Source: Pterobdella sp. o SKG-2022
Lineage: Eukaryota; Annelida; Clitellata; Hirudinida; Piscicolidae
NCBI GenBank assembly: GCA_964035795.1
Contig: OZ038323.1
Location: 6,372,217-6,436,216 of the forward strand
Direction: 5' to 3'
Length of the DNA: 64,000 nt
The notes under the pieces were generated by a model. It made no database searches. It was given only the letters and a program-made list of their open reading frames with translations, and had not been told where the DNA came from. This document shows positions 1-12,093 of the stretch, piece after piece; the first letter of the stretch is position 1; each line of letters opens with the position of its first letter. The position numbers were made by a program, and so were the translations under genes.

Positions 1-204
1 ACAAACATAAAGTATTCATTAACTTCTCTAACAAAGCTTTTCGTAAGTCGAACTTACATTATCAACTTATCAATTATGATTTTTTGTGAGACATTTCGTC
101 TCGAGTTGAATTAAAAGTGTTTTTAAAAAACTTATATAGTGGAGTTAATAGCACGACAATAGTGAAAGATTGATCATACCGTGTGCAAAGTTATAGTCAG
201 GTAC

Positions 205-3200
205 CTCCCGCCACTTTTAGATGCAAGTATTGTATTGTTATTTTTATTATTATTTTTATTATTATTGTTGTTATTTTTCATGTTATTATTGTTTATTTTA
301 TGTGTCTCATCCTTGAAATTTTTATCATAAAAATAATTATTATGTTTGTTATTGTGATTATACGGGCACCAAATGATGAAGTTTTTGTATTGATTTTTTG
401 TTCGATTAAAAGTAATTTTATTAAAATCTTGAAGTTTAATTTTGTTGCTATCTTTCTTAGCGTTGTTGAAATTGTTGAAAGTGTTGATTTTATTGTTGTG
501 GGTGTCATTTGTTCTCACTGCCGTACCCACGTTAAAACAGATAGGAGTTTCATTAAAAGTATTGTTGTCGTGCTTGTTGTTCGGTCCGGTCTCAATATGC
601 TCTTTGAATTCGTTTTCTGCATTTATTATTTTGTCATTTTTTATTGCTATGCCATTATCATCTTCGTCGACGTCTTCATCATCAGCATCATCATTTATAT
701 TATTAATTAAATCTTCTCTAGCGTTATCCCCTTTTGTTTTTCCATCATCATTCTCGGCTTCGTTTTCAAGTAGGTTGAGCGCTTGTGAAGTTGGGAAGAC
801 ACTTTGAAGAAAAAAGCTTCGACCAACACCCACATCAAACGTTATGGAATTGCCAGTGATTTTATTGTTGTTTTTTATGTTTCCGTCATTCTGGAAAGAA
901 ATCAGCATGAAACCGGTAGAAGACGTCACTTCTTGACGTGGCCTGGTGACCTCTGGACCTATGACTGCAGCATTAATATTGAAGGTTTATTAGAAATATA
1001 ATTACGCATGTGTTTAATGTACGTTTCAAAAATCGAAGTGATATTGAGGAGAAAATGAGAAGAATAAATTTGAAGCCACGTTTCAGTGGTAGAGTTGGAT
1101 GACTTGAGCGTTTAAAGCTGAATATTTAAAATTTTGAACTTGAATATTTTAAATTTCAGCACAAAGGGTGGAAAGAAAATTGAAAAATTTTATTGGAAAA
1201 TTGGAATTATGTGCGATATTTGAAGTTTTGATGCATTATTAAACTGCAGCAAAAATAATAAAAGGCACATCGAAAACCGCAGTCTTGATGCAGCCACTCA
1301 ATCATTTTAAAATAATTACTCGTAAAAAATATCAAAATCGCATTATTTCGCCATTTTTTCTAGAAATTTTCCGAATCGATAATCTGGATTGTTTACATGA
1401 AAGGTTAACACGGAGCTTGCATAAACAACTTTGGAAGTTTCAACGATAAGAGATACAGCTGAGAATTATAACTTTTAAGTTACTTTAGAAATTGGTTTAA
1501 ATTCATAAAAATGATCTATAAATAACTTTAAAACGTCATGAATGCGTTTGCAGAAAGCTTTTTCATATGTTAAGTTTCAATTCAACATTGCTTCTATCGA
1601 CTTTTGCATTCTCAATTCAAATTCTCAAAAATTACAGTCTACCGGCATTTAAAGAGTGAATTTCCATGCCAAATTACACAGCTTCCTAGCGCATGCAATA
1701 AATACTGTCTGTTCCATTGTGCTCGCATAAGATTGAATGAGTGTGTGTTGAATAAGAAAAGAGAAGAGCTGAAATGGTGGCGGGAAACAAAAAACAACAA
1801 AAGATGATAAATGCTTGTATCGATTCTTGTCTTGGTGGCTTGAGTAAGTGATTGATGTTTTTGTGATGCTAATAAAATAACTCTTGTCTTGAAGTGGTGT
1901 GGTGTGGGTGTGAGAAATGCTAACTTAATAAAAGTTTAGATAAAAAATCGTTTCGTGTAACAACGTGTGATGTGGTTGATGTTGTGTTGTGTAGTGTGGC
2001 GATACGTGGTGAGGTGTGTAGTGTGGTGAGATGGAGTGCAAAGTGGTTTGGGGAGGTCTGATGTGTTGATGTGTAGAAAAGTGTGATTTGATGTGGTGTG
2101 AAGTGAGGCGTGAAATAAAGTGATGTGCCATGTGCAATGTATTGTGGTATAGGTGCTAAAATACTTTAACTCGATAATAGTTGAGATAGATTATTGTTTT
2201 GTTTTGTGCTATTTGAAGGACCGTAAGCGGGTACGGTTCATTATAGTACAATGTTGTGAGGTGTTCTATAGGGTTGTGAGATGTGATGTGGTGTGTTGTG
2301 GTTGGATTTGGTGCAGTGTGGTGTGGTGTGGTCAGGTTTGTTGTTCTGTAGTAATTTAAAGTGTGTAATGGTGTGTTGTGTGTCATGCGATGTAGAAGGG
2401 TGTGTTGTGATGTAGGAGGGTGTGTGGGGTTAAAATGGAATGAAGTGAGGCATGGTGTGATGTGATTTGATGTAGTAAAGTGTGGTGTGTGGTACTGCGA
2501 TTTTGAAAGTTAATAATTTAGTTTTAAATTTTAAAAATAATGTCTGTTAGAGATTTTAAACTTTTTTTATGGTTTTAAAGTTAGAAGATGATTTAAGAAA
2601 GAGATTGAAGAAAACGCTGAGTGGAAATAATACCGAATTTTATAAGAATTTTACGGTCAAAATAAAATTTTCAAGAAGTTAACCCGACAAAGTGATTTTA
2701 AAAAATAATTATAAAATGAAGAGAAAATTTTGAAACGACCTTAAAAATTTTTTAAAAATAAAATTTTAAATTCAATAAATATGTCTGGTGTGTTCTTTAG
2801 AAGCGGAGGGAATCAAAAATTTTAAGAAATTTCAATACAATTCTATAATTTAAAACTTGTGAGCTAAAAAATTAAAAAAAAATTTTTCGCTATTTACTTG
2901 AAAATTTTCCATGAAATTTAAAGAAGTAAAACGCTTATTGGAAGACATTTTAGAGAAATTAATTTTATACGGAAAAAAAAATAACGTTAAAACTCTACTT
3001 TAAGCGACTTCAGAAAAATGCCAGAAAATAAGAAAACTCAAAACTGAGAGATAAAGAAGCTATTTAAATAATCAACTTTAAGTTTAATAAATTTGATTTT
3101 TTATCTTTTTATTTAATATGTGAAGTTGGATTCAAAAAAAAATTATTTCGCATCATTATTTTGAGTCCCGGAAAACAATACAGGATATAAATTAAATAAT

Positions 3201-6200
3201 ATTTTACGGCTTTTTAATTAAATGCCATTTCGTGGCGTGAAGTCTTGCATGATTTGTGATGTTACTTAACGCGAAGATAAAACGAAGCCCTAAAACGTGA
3301 AAACTTGCAAATATTTTCACAAGGTTTTGCAATAAGCTAGAATTATGCTTTAGTTTTTTTGTGAGAATATTTCGGCGGGATTTTAGTGAATTTATTTGAC
3401 AATATATCAAAATATTTTTTCAAACCCATCTTTCGAAATAATTTATCCGTAAAAAACTATCAAAAGAGGAAATTATATTGAATTAAAATAACTATTTTTA
3501 GCGTTACTTTTTCATACGATTGATAGTTTTAACTTGCCAACGAAGAAAACAAAGCTGTTTGTGTGAAGCCATTAGAGAAGAGAAAATCGAGTTAAAATTT
3601 CACGAGTGAAATTTCAAAATTCGTTTTGATTTATTAAATATTCATAAAAATTTTTCAAATTATCAAAGAGGATATATACAACTCTTGAAGTGGAGAAGCA
3701 TATGAATGGGTCTGTCGCTTGTATCCATTACACCTAATTTCTATTCACAAAAAGTTGAAATATAATCCTTTTATACATTTCTTTCCTTTTCTAATAAGGT
3801 GGTTTTGTCTGGTTCAATTTATTTAACAACCCATATTTTTTAATTATACAATTAGTTTTTCCTCCAAAACACAACTTTTTTGATTAAAAATAAAACATAA
3901 AAAACAACTTTAAATTATTTATGCATCAAATTGCTTTTAATATTGAAAACTTCACAAGAGGGCGATAAGGAGGGAGGCTCTGATGAAAATGGAGCGGCCC
4001 TAATTCCGATCTGCCAAGATGCCAATTAGTTTCTAACTTTCGTTCGGGGCTTCAAATATTTCCAAACATTTAATTTATTTTGAACTTAAAATTGATTTTC
4101 ACCTGATCATGGAGAATTTCTGCATTTTTTGTTAATTTTCGCCCAAATTTCCTCCATAAACATTCTTTTATATAATTAAACGACACACGTCTTACTTGTT
4201 AACTTATCGCCAACCAACAAGCTCATTCAGTTACTTCTATTAAGCTCATCAAACTTTCAAGTAGTGCACTACATGAAGCTATAAAAATGACAAGGCACTG
4301 TTGGAGAAGATTTTTTTTAAGAAATTTGACTCTAAATTAAAACATTAAATTTAAAATTTTTTTTATTTTTCGAGTTTTCAATGCTTGTGCAAACGACTTT
4401 TTTTGCAGCATGTGGTTGGTTCTTAACGACGTCGGTGTATATGCGACATGAAAGACAAGCAAATGACTATTTTCAACTATGTTGCTTTGATCTCACTGCT
4501 CCACAAATCTCCTCATTCCAACATACAAGATGCATCATTTATATTCATCCAATAACATCTATTCATATCTTTTATATCTACATAAATCACCCCCAAAGCA
4601 ATATAAAACACTTCAAACAAATAAAACCCAAATGCACCACCCACGAACCTTGTACACAAACATATCTGACCATCAGATAGGCATTGAGGTCCTTGAGACA
4701 GCGGTTCATGCGATGGAGACCTGCTTCGGCCACGTACATTCGACATTTTCTCCTCCCCGTGCATCTGTTTCCAATGTAGCTTGTGACATCATTCCAGCAG
4801 CCCACGTAGTTGTAAAATCCTCGAACACATCTGTTGACCCTCATGCGGCCATATTGTGCCTGTGTGACATAGATTACCTCGTCTTTATGACCACATTTGG
4901 CTGACAAATACTCCGATGGACAGACTTCTTTGGTGATGGCTGGAAGCTGGCTGAGTGTTTGTTCTAGTGATGTTGTTTGTAGATTGTTTGGTTGCAGTGG
5001 AAATTGCTGTCTCAACGACCGAACATGCAGTTTTTTATTTATTTTCTTCATTGATTCGACAGACTTTTTGTTGTTTGATTTGAATTTATTTACCTTTGTA
5101 GGATGTGGCAGATCCCTGGTTGAACGTTTAAATTCAACAATATATTCTTTCCTAGAGCTATTTTGGTGTGAGTATACGATTTTTTGTTGTTGTAGTGGTG
5201 CTTTATGTCGCCATGTCTTGAGGGAGCCGCTTGATGTTCGCTCCAAAATATCTTGCTGAATCTTTTGTTGTTTTAGTTGATTTATAATTTGTTTTTTCTT
5301 TTCTTTTAAATATTTTCTACTTCCATCGTTGTTCTGATTTTGTATTAATAGGGTCAAAGAACCTGTAGCATTATGATGTAGGTGTGGACCTGCTATCACA
5401 AGCCTCTGATAATTCTTGGTCCATAACTCATCTTTAATTCCACTGTCACTAGCTTCAACTGCAAAATTAACTTTCATTAGTCGTGGCAATTTAGGTGGTT
5501 TCATTTAAAAAACTTAAAGCATGTCTTATAAATTTGATTAAATATTGATATTTGTGTGAGTTATATGAAAGGCGTGCAAAGATAAGGTACGTAATAATAT
5601 TTATTGGTGCTTCTAGTTTATTTGTATGTCTAAGAAGATTTCTGTCGAGAGTTTAGGAAGAGTTTGGAATGAATGGAATAATTTTTTTCTAAACAGCCAA
5701 TAAAAAGCAAATAAAGATTGAAAACAAACAAAAACTACGAAAAGAGGCATAATACGAAGTCGTAAGTTGAAATAAAGACTGTATTATAAAGAGATGTTAA
5801 GTTACGTTTACCAGGCGTGCCTTATAAAACGTAGAGAATACTAGAACGATAGCATTCCCGATAATGACAATAATAATAATAATAATTGTTTTTCTCTTTA
5901 TTAAATTATCCAAAAGTGTTGGCTCAAATGAGATAATTTGCTGTGGTTAATTAAGTTTAAGTCTGCATGCCTTCGACTTACCTTATTTTTAAACATTTTG
6001 TTTTATGAAATTAACATCACTATTATTCTTTCAATTCACTTTCCGTGCTTTAAGAGCATGCCTTAAAATTTATGAAGTTAGTCACCAAAATGCTTGGATT
6101 TCGTGAGCAATTCTTCTAGATCAATTCTCCACTTGTTATTTCCACTTCATTTCCATTTCTCTCTAATCATTATTTATACTCTAACTACAACTTTATGCGT

Positions 6201-7578
6201 GGTAACAACTCTTATCCTTTTCATACCCACTCTTGGTACTCTTCTCTCAACATTAACTTCACTCGACAACCACCTTATTATGGTGTTGAGCAAGAAATGT
6301 ATCAATAGTACAATGTTGCAGCATTTTATGACACTTACCACTGCCAATTTTTTGTTGCAAGTTCAACGCTCAACAAAACCCCAACAACACTCCAAAATTG
6401 CACAGCAAAGCGTAAATCTTTGGAACAGCAAATCCCGTCTTGTTACGGCTCTCCGAAAAGACAAACATCTTAAAAGCACCAAATGGCGTCTTATCTGCAA
6501 GACAGCGCAATCATTACCTCAAACGTGAGATAGCACCGCCATATTGATGACGTCAAAAATGCATTTGTGAAGATTAACTTTTAGACGGTTTTTATCCCGC
6601 CATTTCTCATTTCGTCATTATTCACAAGGTGGTGTTAAAAGCTTGGTGTTTAAGAATATCGACAAGAGGAATAATATTAATATCGTTGTACCCTAAGCCG
6701 CGTCGAGCACATAGATGTGCCAAATCTTTTGAGCCCAGTCATTTTTTCTCATATATTCTTGTGTTTGTTTTTGAATTTTTTTAAATAAATCTTTATTTAT
6801 ATTTTATGTGTTAAAATCCAATTAATTTTAACCACCAGGGCTGGGGTTTATTAGAGAGCGGGGCATTAATGACTTCTATTTATAATTGCAGGCAAAATTC
6901 AATTTAAAGCTTTTTACTCCTTCGGCTTTTTATTTCAATTTTATTTTTTATTTTAGTACTACTATTAATTTAATAGCAGTCGTACAACTCACACAACAAT
7001 AACACTAACGATAACATAACATAAAATTATTATACTTTCACACCTAAAATATGGCTCGACTTTTATACACATAAAATTACTATCAAATTGAAAATTTTTA
7101 TTTTCAAATCGATAAAAATATGTGTTGTTTTTTAAAATTAAATGCCTAAGAGAAGGGAGATATGCGTAAAAGTTTAGAATATGGTCATTTCTATTTTTTT
7201 ATGGAGCATTTCAGGGACATCAAAATTATCACTTTAAATATCTCATCTTGTTGTAATTGCAAAAAAAGATTTTTAAACAAAGATCGTTTGGAAATTATGT
7301 AAAAAATAATGAAGGTGTGTGTTTATTGAAGAAACAATTCAAATCATGATAGATTGGTGGGTGGTGGTATGTGAAGTTTAAAAATAAATGTTTTATTTTT
7401 TTTCAAATTGAATATTTGAAAAATCTTTAAAAATCTTTAAATTTTATAAAATTTTGGGTATGAATAACTTAAAAAGGTTTTTAAAATGGATATTTGTAAT
7501 TGAATTAAAAGAAAATTGAGTAAAAAACTCACCAAAGAAAAAAAACATGGTCGTCAAGATGCTTAAAATAGTTTTCAT
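205..7578 (-). CDS. SUEL-type lectin domain secreted/membrane protein (3' end probably off window)
   Basis: Three exons are modelled on the minus strand: 7578-7533, 5458-4649 and, less certainly, 964-205. Exon 1 encodes MKTILSILTTMFFFF, a signal peptide, and ends in a strong donor (G|gtgagt, phase 1). Exon 2 starts after TTTGCAG with two bases that complete a Val codon, so the ATG at 5504, which is directly preceded by a stop codon, is not the start. Residues 17-194 are basic, Gln/Lys/Ser-rich and probably disordered. Residues 195-285 form a SUEL/Gal_Lectin domain: CPSEYLSAKCG opening, an AQYGR motif near 216-220, regularly spaced Cys and a closing YVCVQ. This family binds galactose or rhamnose outside the cell or on adhesion receptors. 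Exon 2 ends CAAG|gttcgt in phase 1, compatible with the acceptor CTGCAG before 964. Exon 3 is Asn-, Asp- and Lys-rich with poly-Asn runs and ends GGGAG|gtacct, so coding should continue to the left. The domain and exon 1 are well supported; the exon 3 link rests on phase and strand only. Confidence 0.7.
965..4648 (-). other. Putative intron 2 of the SUEL-lectin gene / non-coding stretch
   Basis: No open frame with protein-like composition or convincing splice borders is visible on either strand. The stretch is AT-rich apart from the G/T-rich block near 1880-2490. It would be one 3.7-kb intron if exons 2 and 3 of the lectin gene are correctly linked. Confidence 0.4.
1880..2490 (+). repeat. Degenerate TGTGG/GATGTGG-type low-complexity minisatellite
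   Basis: The plus strand is strongly G/T-rich and built from imperfect GTGTGG, GTGATGTGG and TGTTGTG words. It is interrupted near 2155-2240 by ordinary AT-rich sequence. The long frames through it on both strands (His/Pro/Thr-rich on minus, Cys/Val-rich on plus) are products of the repeat, not genes. Confidence 0.7.
6120..6524 (+). pseudogene. Exon-like relic with two nonsense codons, function unknown
   Basis: The segment is bounded by an acceptor-like TTCTTCTAG and a donor-like CAAAC|gtgaga. It is read in phase 0 for 135 codons and looks protein-like: rich in Tyr, Ser, Asn and Pro, with words such as SNYNFMRGNNSYPFHTHSWY and QPPYYGVEQEMYQ. Two stops interrupt it, TAG at 6306-6308 and TAA at 6471-6473. 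Both could have arisen by C-to-T change from Gln codons. After the second stop there is an ATG in a good context (MASYLQDSAIITSN). A different frame on the same strand is open from 6094 to 6528 but is hydrophobic, has no ATG start and looks less natural. It lies inside intron 1 of the opposite-strand lectin gene. I do not recognise the family. Confidence 0.3.
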
Positions 7579-10500
7579 TTTTACTTCACAGATTCAAAGA
7601 CAATTTAATTTTCTCAACAGCAGGCCAAAAACTAAAGCCAAAACCTTGATGAATAAAAGCATCAAGAGCCTAAAAATTCTTTAAGAACGAGTATTTTTCA
7701 ACCAACCTTTATACATGCGACTCTAGCACTAACTTCATGCATATATAGTGTGGTGTGTATGCTTGGGACCTTTCAAGTACCGCTTGTTCTTATAGGCTGT
7801 TAGCCTGATCACGTGCTTGTTGTGTGATTTAATAGTGATTATTTATCTTGCACGTCTCATTGCCCTTCAAATTTATTTGTGTGAAATTTCAAATTGTCCA
7901 AGCACTCAGCTACGTCTATTAATTTCACATTTTTTTTTGTTTTTTACAATTTATTGAATTTAAGTGGTTTCGAAGCCATAAAACCCACCTTCTCACGTGA
8001 TCTTCAACAATCTGAATCAGTAAAAAGTGTGAGAGGCGCCAACAAGTTTAATGGCAGATGACCATTTTGCGAAAAACACGAAAAATCGTGTGTAAATCAA
8101 ACAGGTGAAATATTTTTTTGGTGCTTTGGTGTTTAATGTTTTTTCCAGTGTTTCCACGACTTTTTGGTTTTTCAATTATCTCGTTCTTTCAAGCAATGTT
8201 TTCTTAATGTTTTCTTTCTTTTGATTTCTTCCTTTTTTGATCGTGTGAAAATGTTTAATTATTGAAAAAAAAATTTAAAGTAGAAAGAAATAAATTTGGA
8301 AAATTTCAGAAAAAAAATTTTGAGGTATGCAAGCAGGAAGAACACGAAAGAAAATTATTGCTAGCCTTTAAACATAAACTAACATTTTGAAATAAATTAT
8401 GAATAAATAATTCAAAAATAAAGTTAAAGAAAGAAAATTAATTCAAAAAGTTATGCTTTTTTTTAATATTTCAAAACTGCAACTGTCGAAGAAATCGTAA
8501 AATTAAAAATTATGTAATTGGAAAAATTGATTATTTCGAAAGGTTTAAAAAATAGTAAAAACTATTAATAAATTTTTTTCTTTTTTTTTGAATATGAAAA
8601 ATACACAAGCTCCATCAAACCGCTATAAATTTATTAAACAAATTATAAACAAACATACTCCCAGTTTTAATTAGAGGTTCAAAGTTATTTTGAAATAAAT
8701 CCTCAATGGAGAGGGATAGAAAAAAAAATCTTCAGAAATCATCTTCAGCCTATAAAACAACATAAAATTGAAACATTATGTCAAGGCGAAATTAAAAATA
8801 AGATTAAGAAAATAAATCACTGTTATAAAAAAGCGAATGGAAAACATTAAAGTGGAGTAAAAAGGACCGTAAAATAACATATGCAAGATAATTAAATATT
8901 CAAGACTTTTCAAAAAACTGAAACTCATTCTTTCAACCTTTGAAATTGCAACACCAATGTCTTCCAAAAAATTAAATTCAAATACCATTTCAAAGATTTA
9001 GAATTTCAAATTTTTTTTGAAGTTTTGGAGGTATGAATAGTTTGTAGAAATTCCAAAAAGTTTATTCAAGAGGATGCAGATTGAGGTTTTGACAACTTTT
9101 TGGCAAATTTTTACAAAAAAAACCTTTGTACGTTTGCAAAAATGTTCAAGTGATTAAATATATATTTATTACTCAAGATTTCACGTCAAATATATGTGAT
9201 TTCAACACAACAAAAATGCTATAATTTCCGATAAGTTAGCTTCATCGTAAAACTTCTGTCAGAAGTTTTTATTGTTCTCTTGAACTTGCGAAGAATGAGT
9301 GGGAAACCAAGGTTGGTTTCATGGATTCTTTTCCATCCTCGTGAGCTCTTGGGAAGATGAAATGAGTCTCGAATGAGATTTTAACTCCAGAAAGCAATAG
9401 AAGTTGCTGACAAAATTTGAAACTAAACAGACTGTTTGGCAAATGGAAAAAAAATTGAATTAAAAAAAAGCGCTCTATATTGAAATGAATGTTATATAAA
9501 AAGCAATTTATTTTTGGAAAAACGTGGAATTTGAACTATTTTTAATATTTTTTTGGTATTAGTTTAGCACCGCTTTTACTTATTCTTTGTGAATAAAAAT
9601 ATATTTCAGATGACTATACAGACTAGAAAAATTTAATTTCTGAAATTTTCCTGTATCTAAAAGCTTTCAAAAATTTTTCTGTGCGGGAGAAAAATACAAA
9701 GCACCTTATTATAACATTGTTATTTGCTTTTTTTGGTCACCCTTCTCAAACTTAGTTTTTTTTTTTTTTTGCTGTCATTTTTACCGTCTGTATGTTTTAT
9801 CGTTATTTTGTTATATTTGTGCTGTCATTCTAACTCTTTTAAAATTTTCTTTCTATTATTTTTTCCAATATTTTTTTTTTATTTATTTCATTCATCACTT
9901 TAAGTTTTTTCACCAATTTTCAACTGCATATGCTCTACGCAATATTAAGGATTCATACTAAAGTTTTATGATCAAAAAAAGTGGATACTGTTGTTATTGA
10001 TTCGTAAATAGATGGGTATTGAAGCACGTTGCATCATCACCATTCCAACTCGAAATAATTTCATCGAATTATAAAGACCAATAAAAAACGCATAACGCAC
10101 TCGAACCCAAGTCGTTAGGTTTGAAATTATTAAAAACTTGTCACAATGCTTTAGTAAGATACGTTTGTGTTTTATAAGAATTTTTATGCTCCATTTACAG
10201 AAACAATAACTCCACCAAACTTGCAGACAATTGCTTTGGCTCTTGCGAGAACTTAATTAAAATCACCCTCCTTGAAGCCACTAGCTTCCAACAATTTTCC
10301 ATTTTTTTTTCTATTTTAGTATCTTTTAATTAAATTCAAAAAATGATAATTGAATATTTTTTTGACATTCTTCTTTGTTGTCATTGTGTGCTTCTGCCAG
10401 TCAATACGTTCGATTCAAGCTGATTGTTATTAGTTTCTGCAGGAATCAGCCTTTCTTTATGGCCTTTTCTAATAAAAATTTTCCTCCATCAAAAGCAATT

Positions 10501-10676
10501 GATATCTTCCTTCTCAGAAACCTTCTCTTTTGTTCTCTTCTTCAACACCATCCTACATCCTTTTTATCGTCCCCTCATCGAAACAAATAAAATATTTATA
10601 TCACTTTAAATAAATGAAACTCTATAAAAATTAAAATGAATTCAAATTTTATTTCAAAAGTGAACTTCGAAAATGA

Positions 10677-10702
10677 TGACGTCACGTCGATCGCTGACGT
10701 CG
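10677..10702. promoter_or_regulatory. Pair of CRE/ATF-like sites
   Basis: A perfect palindromic TGACGTCA (10677-10684) is followed by ACGTCGATCGC and a near-CRE TGACGTCG (10695-10702). CpG-containing palindromes stand out in this AT-rich context. CREB/ATF or bZIP binding is inferred from the consensus only, and no adjacent gene start is visible. Confidence 0.3.
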
Positions 10703-11725
10703 TGTCATTTGGACACAATTATTAAAAAGTTCGCAAAAATGTTATGGATGTAGGTTGATGTTTGCATGGAGGCCAATGATGTTTTGTGGAGTTATCGACC
10801 AATCGCGTTGAGGATTAAGCAAGAATATTCGAGAATAATGTAGGAGTAAAAAACACTAGAGACAATGAGAGAAAACTGAGAAATGTGGATGAAAATTGAG
10901 TTGAGAAAGAGAAGAATGAATGCATGGAGTCATTAGAGGATTGCAATCCTTTGAGAAGTTCAGGATGCTTGATCAAAGGTGGACTTTTTGCATCAATTAT
11001 ATTTTGTTGCATTTTTGTCAAATGTACGATTTTTCAAACAAATCTTTGAGTAATAATTGTTTCAAAAAAAATAGAGCAAAAAATTATCGAAGGTATAAAC
11101 TTAAAAAAAAAATGGCAAAGGAGTGGCGCCAGGAAATTCAAGTTTCAAGCAATTATAATCACAAACCTCAGCACAAACTACCCCACTAAAAAACAAAAAT
11201 GGCGCTACCAGAAAAACTTTAAAACCACGAAACTGCAAACTAGTAAATCACACGAGACAATACTTCATTGCGGACTTCAATTTGAAATGGACAAAGGATA
11301 AAATTATGAACTACTTAATTCTGCCTTGCGTCCTAGTTTACTGCACTGCTTTATGCAAAATTGTCGCATGATTGTTTTTATGCTTTTTTATTATTATTTT
11401 TGTTTTTTTTTATTTTTATTATCATTGTTATCAATATTTGTTATTCCTTTTTTTATTTTTACACTTTTTTTTGTCTAATTTTTTCTATAATTTATTTTTT
11501 CAATTATTAGTTTTATTGTTCGGATAAATTAGAACAATTTGATTTTATAGGGAAATATAATTTGGAATAATGCCTCTTGTTCTTTTTATTATTTTAATAA
11601 TAATAAAAATAAAATTAGTAATAAGAATAATAAAAATAATAAACATTATTTTGTCATTGCTTATATATGAGTGTGCTTGTTATGCTGATTTTTTATGCAA
11701 TAAATGTTACTGCTAGGAACTTATT

Positions 11726-12061
11726 ATGCTTATTTTTATTATTATTATTATTATTTTTGCTTTTATTATTATTGTTGTTGTTATTATTTACGAGGGGATA
11801 CATTGTTGCACAGAAAAATGGTCTTTCATGTTTATAGCACGAATTAACTTATTTTATTATGATTATTATTATTCATTGTTATTAATATTACTAATAGTAA
11901 TAATATTATTATTATTATTATTGTTATAATAACTATTACTAGTGTTGATTTTTTTATGATAAGGCTAAAATTATCGAAAATTATAGCTGTTTTTTTTTGC
12001 TCAATAAATTTACTAAAGTTCTAAAAATCGACGTGAAAAAATTGTCAAATAGTATCAATAC

Positions 12062-12092
<31 letters not shown>

Positions 12093-12093
12093 T
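11726..12093. repeat. ATT/TTA trinucleotide microsatellite cluster
   Basis: Several runs of (ATT)n, interrupted by TTG, TAA and GTA variants, occupy 11726-11925. A purer (ATT) run of about ten units lies at 12062-12093. The Ile-rich open frame over the first block is a repeat artefact. Confidence 0.75.

Noticed and set aside
183..807. Hydrophobic plus-strand frames at the left edge
   Set aside because: They are shadows of the Asn-rich minus-strand exon; AAT/AAC codons read backwards as Ile and Val.
4587..5504. Single-exon SUEL protein starting at the ATG at 5504
   Set aside because: The ATG is directly preceded by an in-frame stop, no signal peptide results, and a donor at 4648 and acceptor at 5459 give a better spliced model.
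6306..6473. Alternative genetic code (TAG/TAA read as Gln)
   Set aside because: The XPR1 and inositol-symporter exons never use these codons internally and the symporter ends in TAA, so the standard code holds and the segment is a relic.
9301..9360. 21-codon frame starting MSGKPRLVSW
   Set aside because: Too short, no splice border, no similarity recognised.
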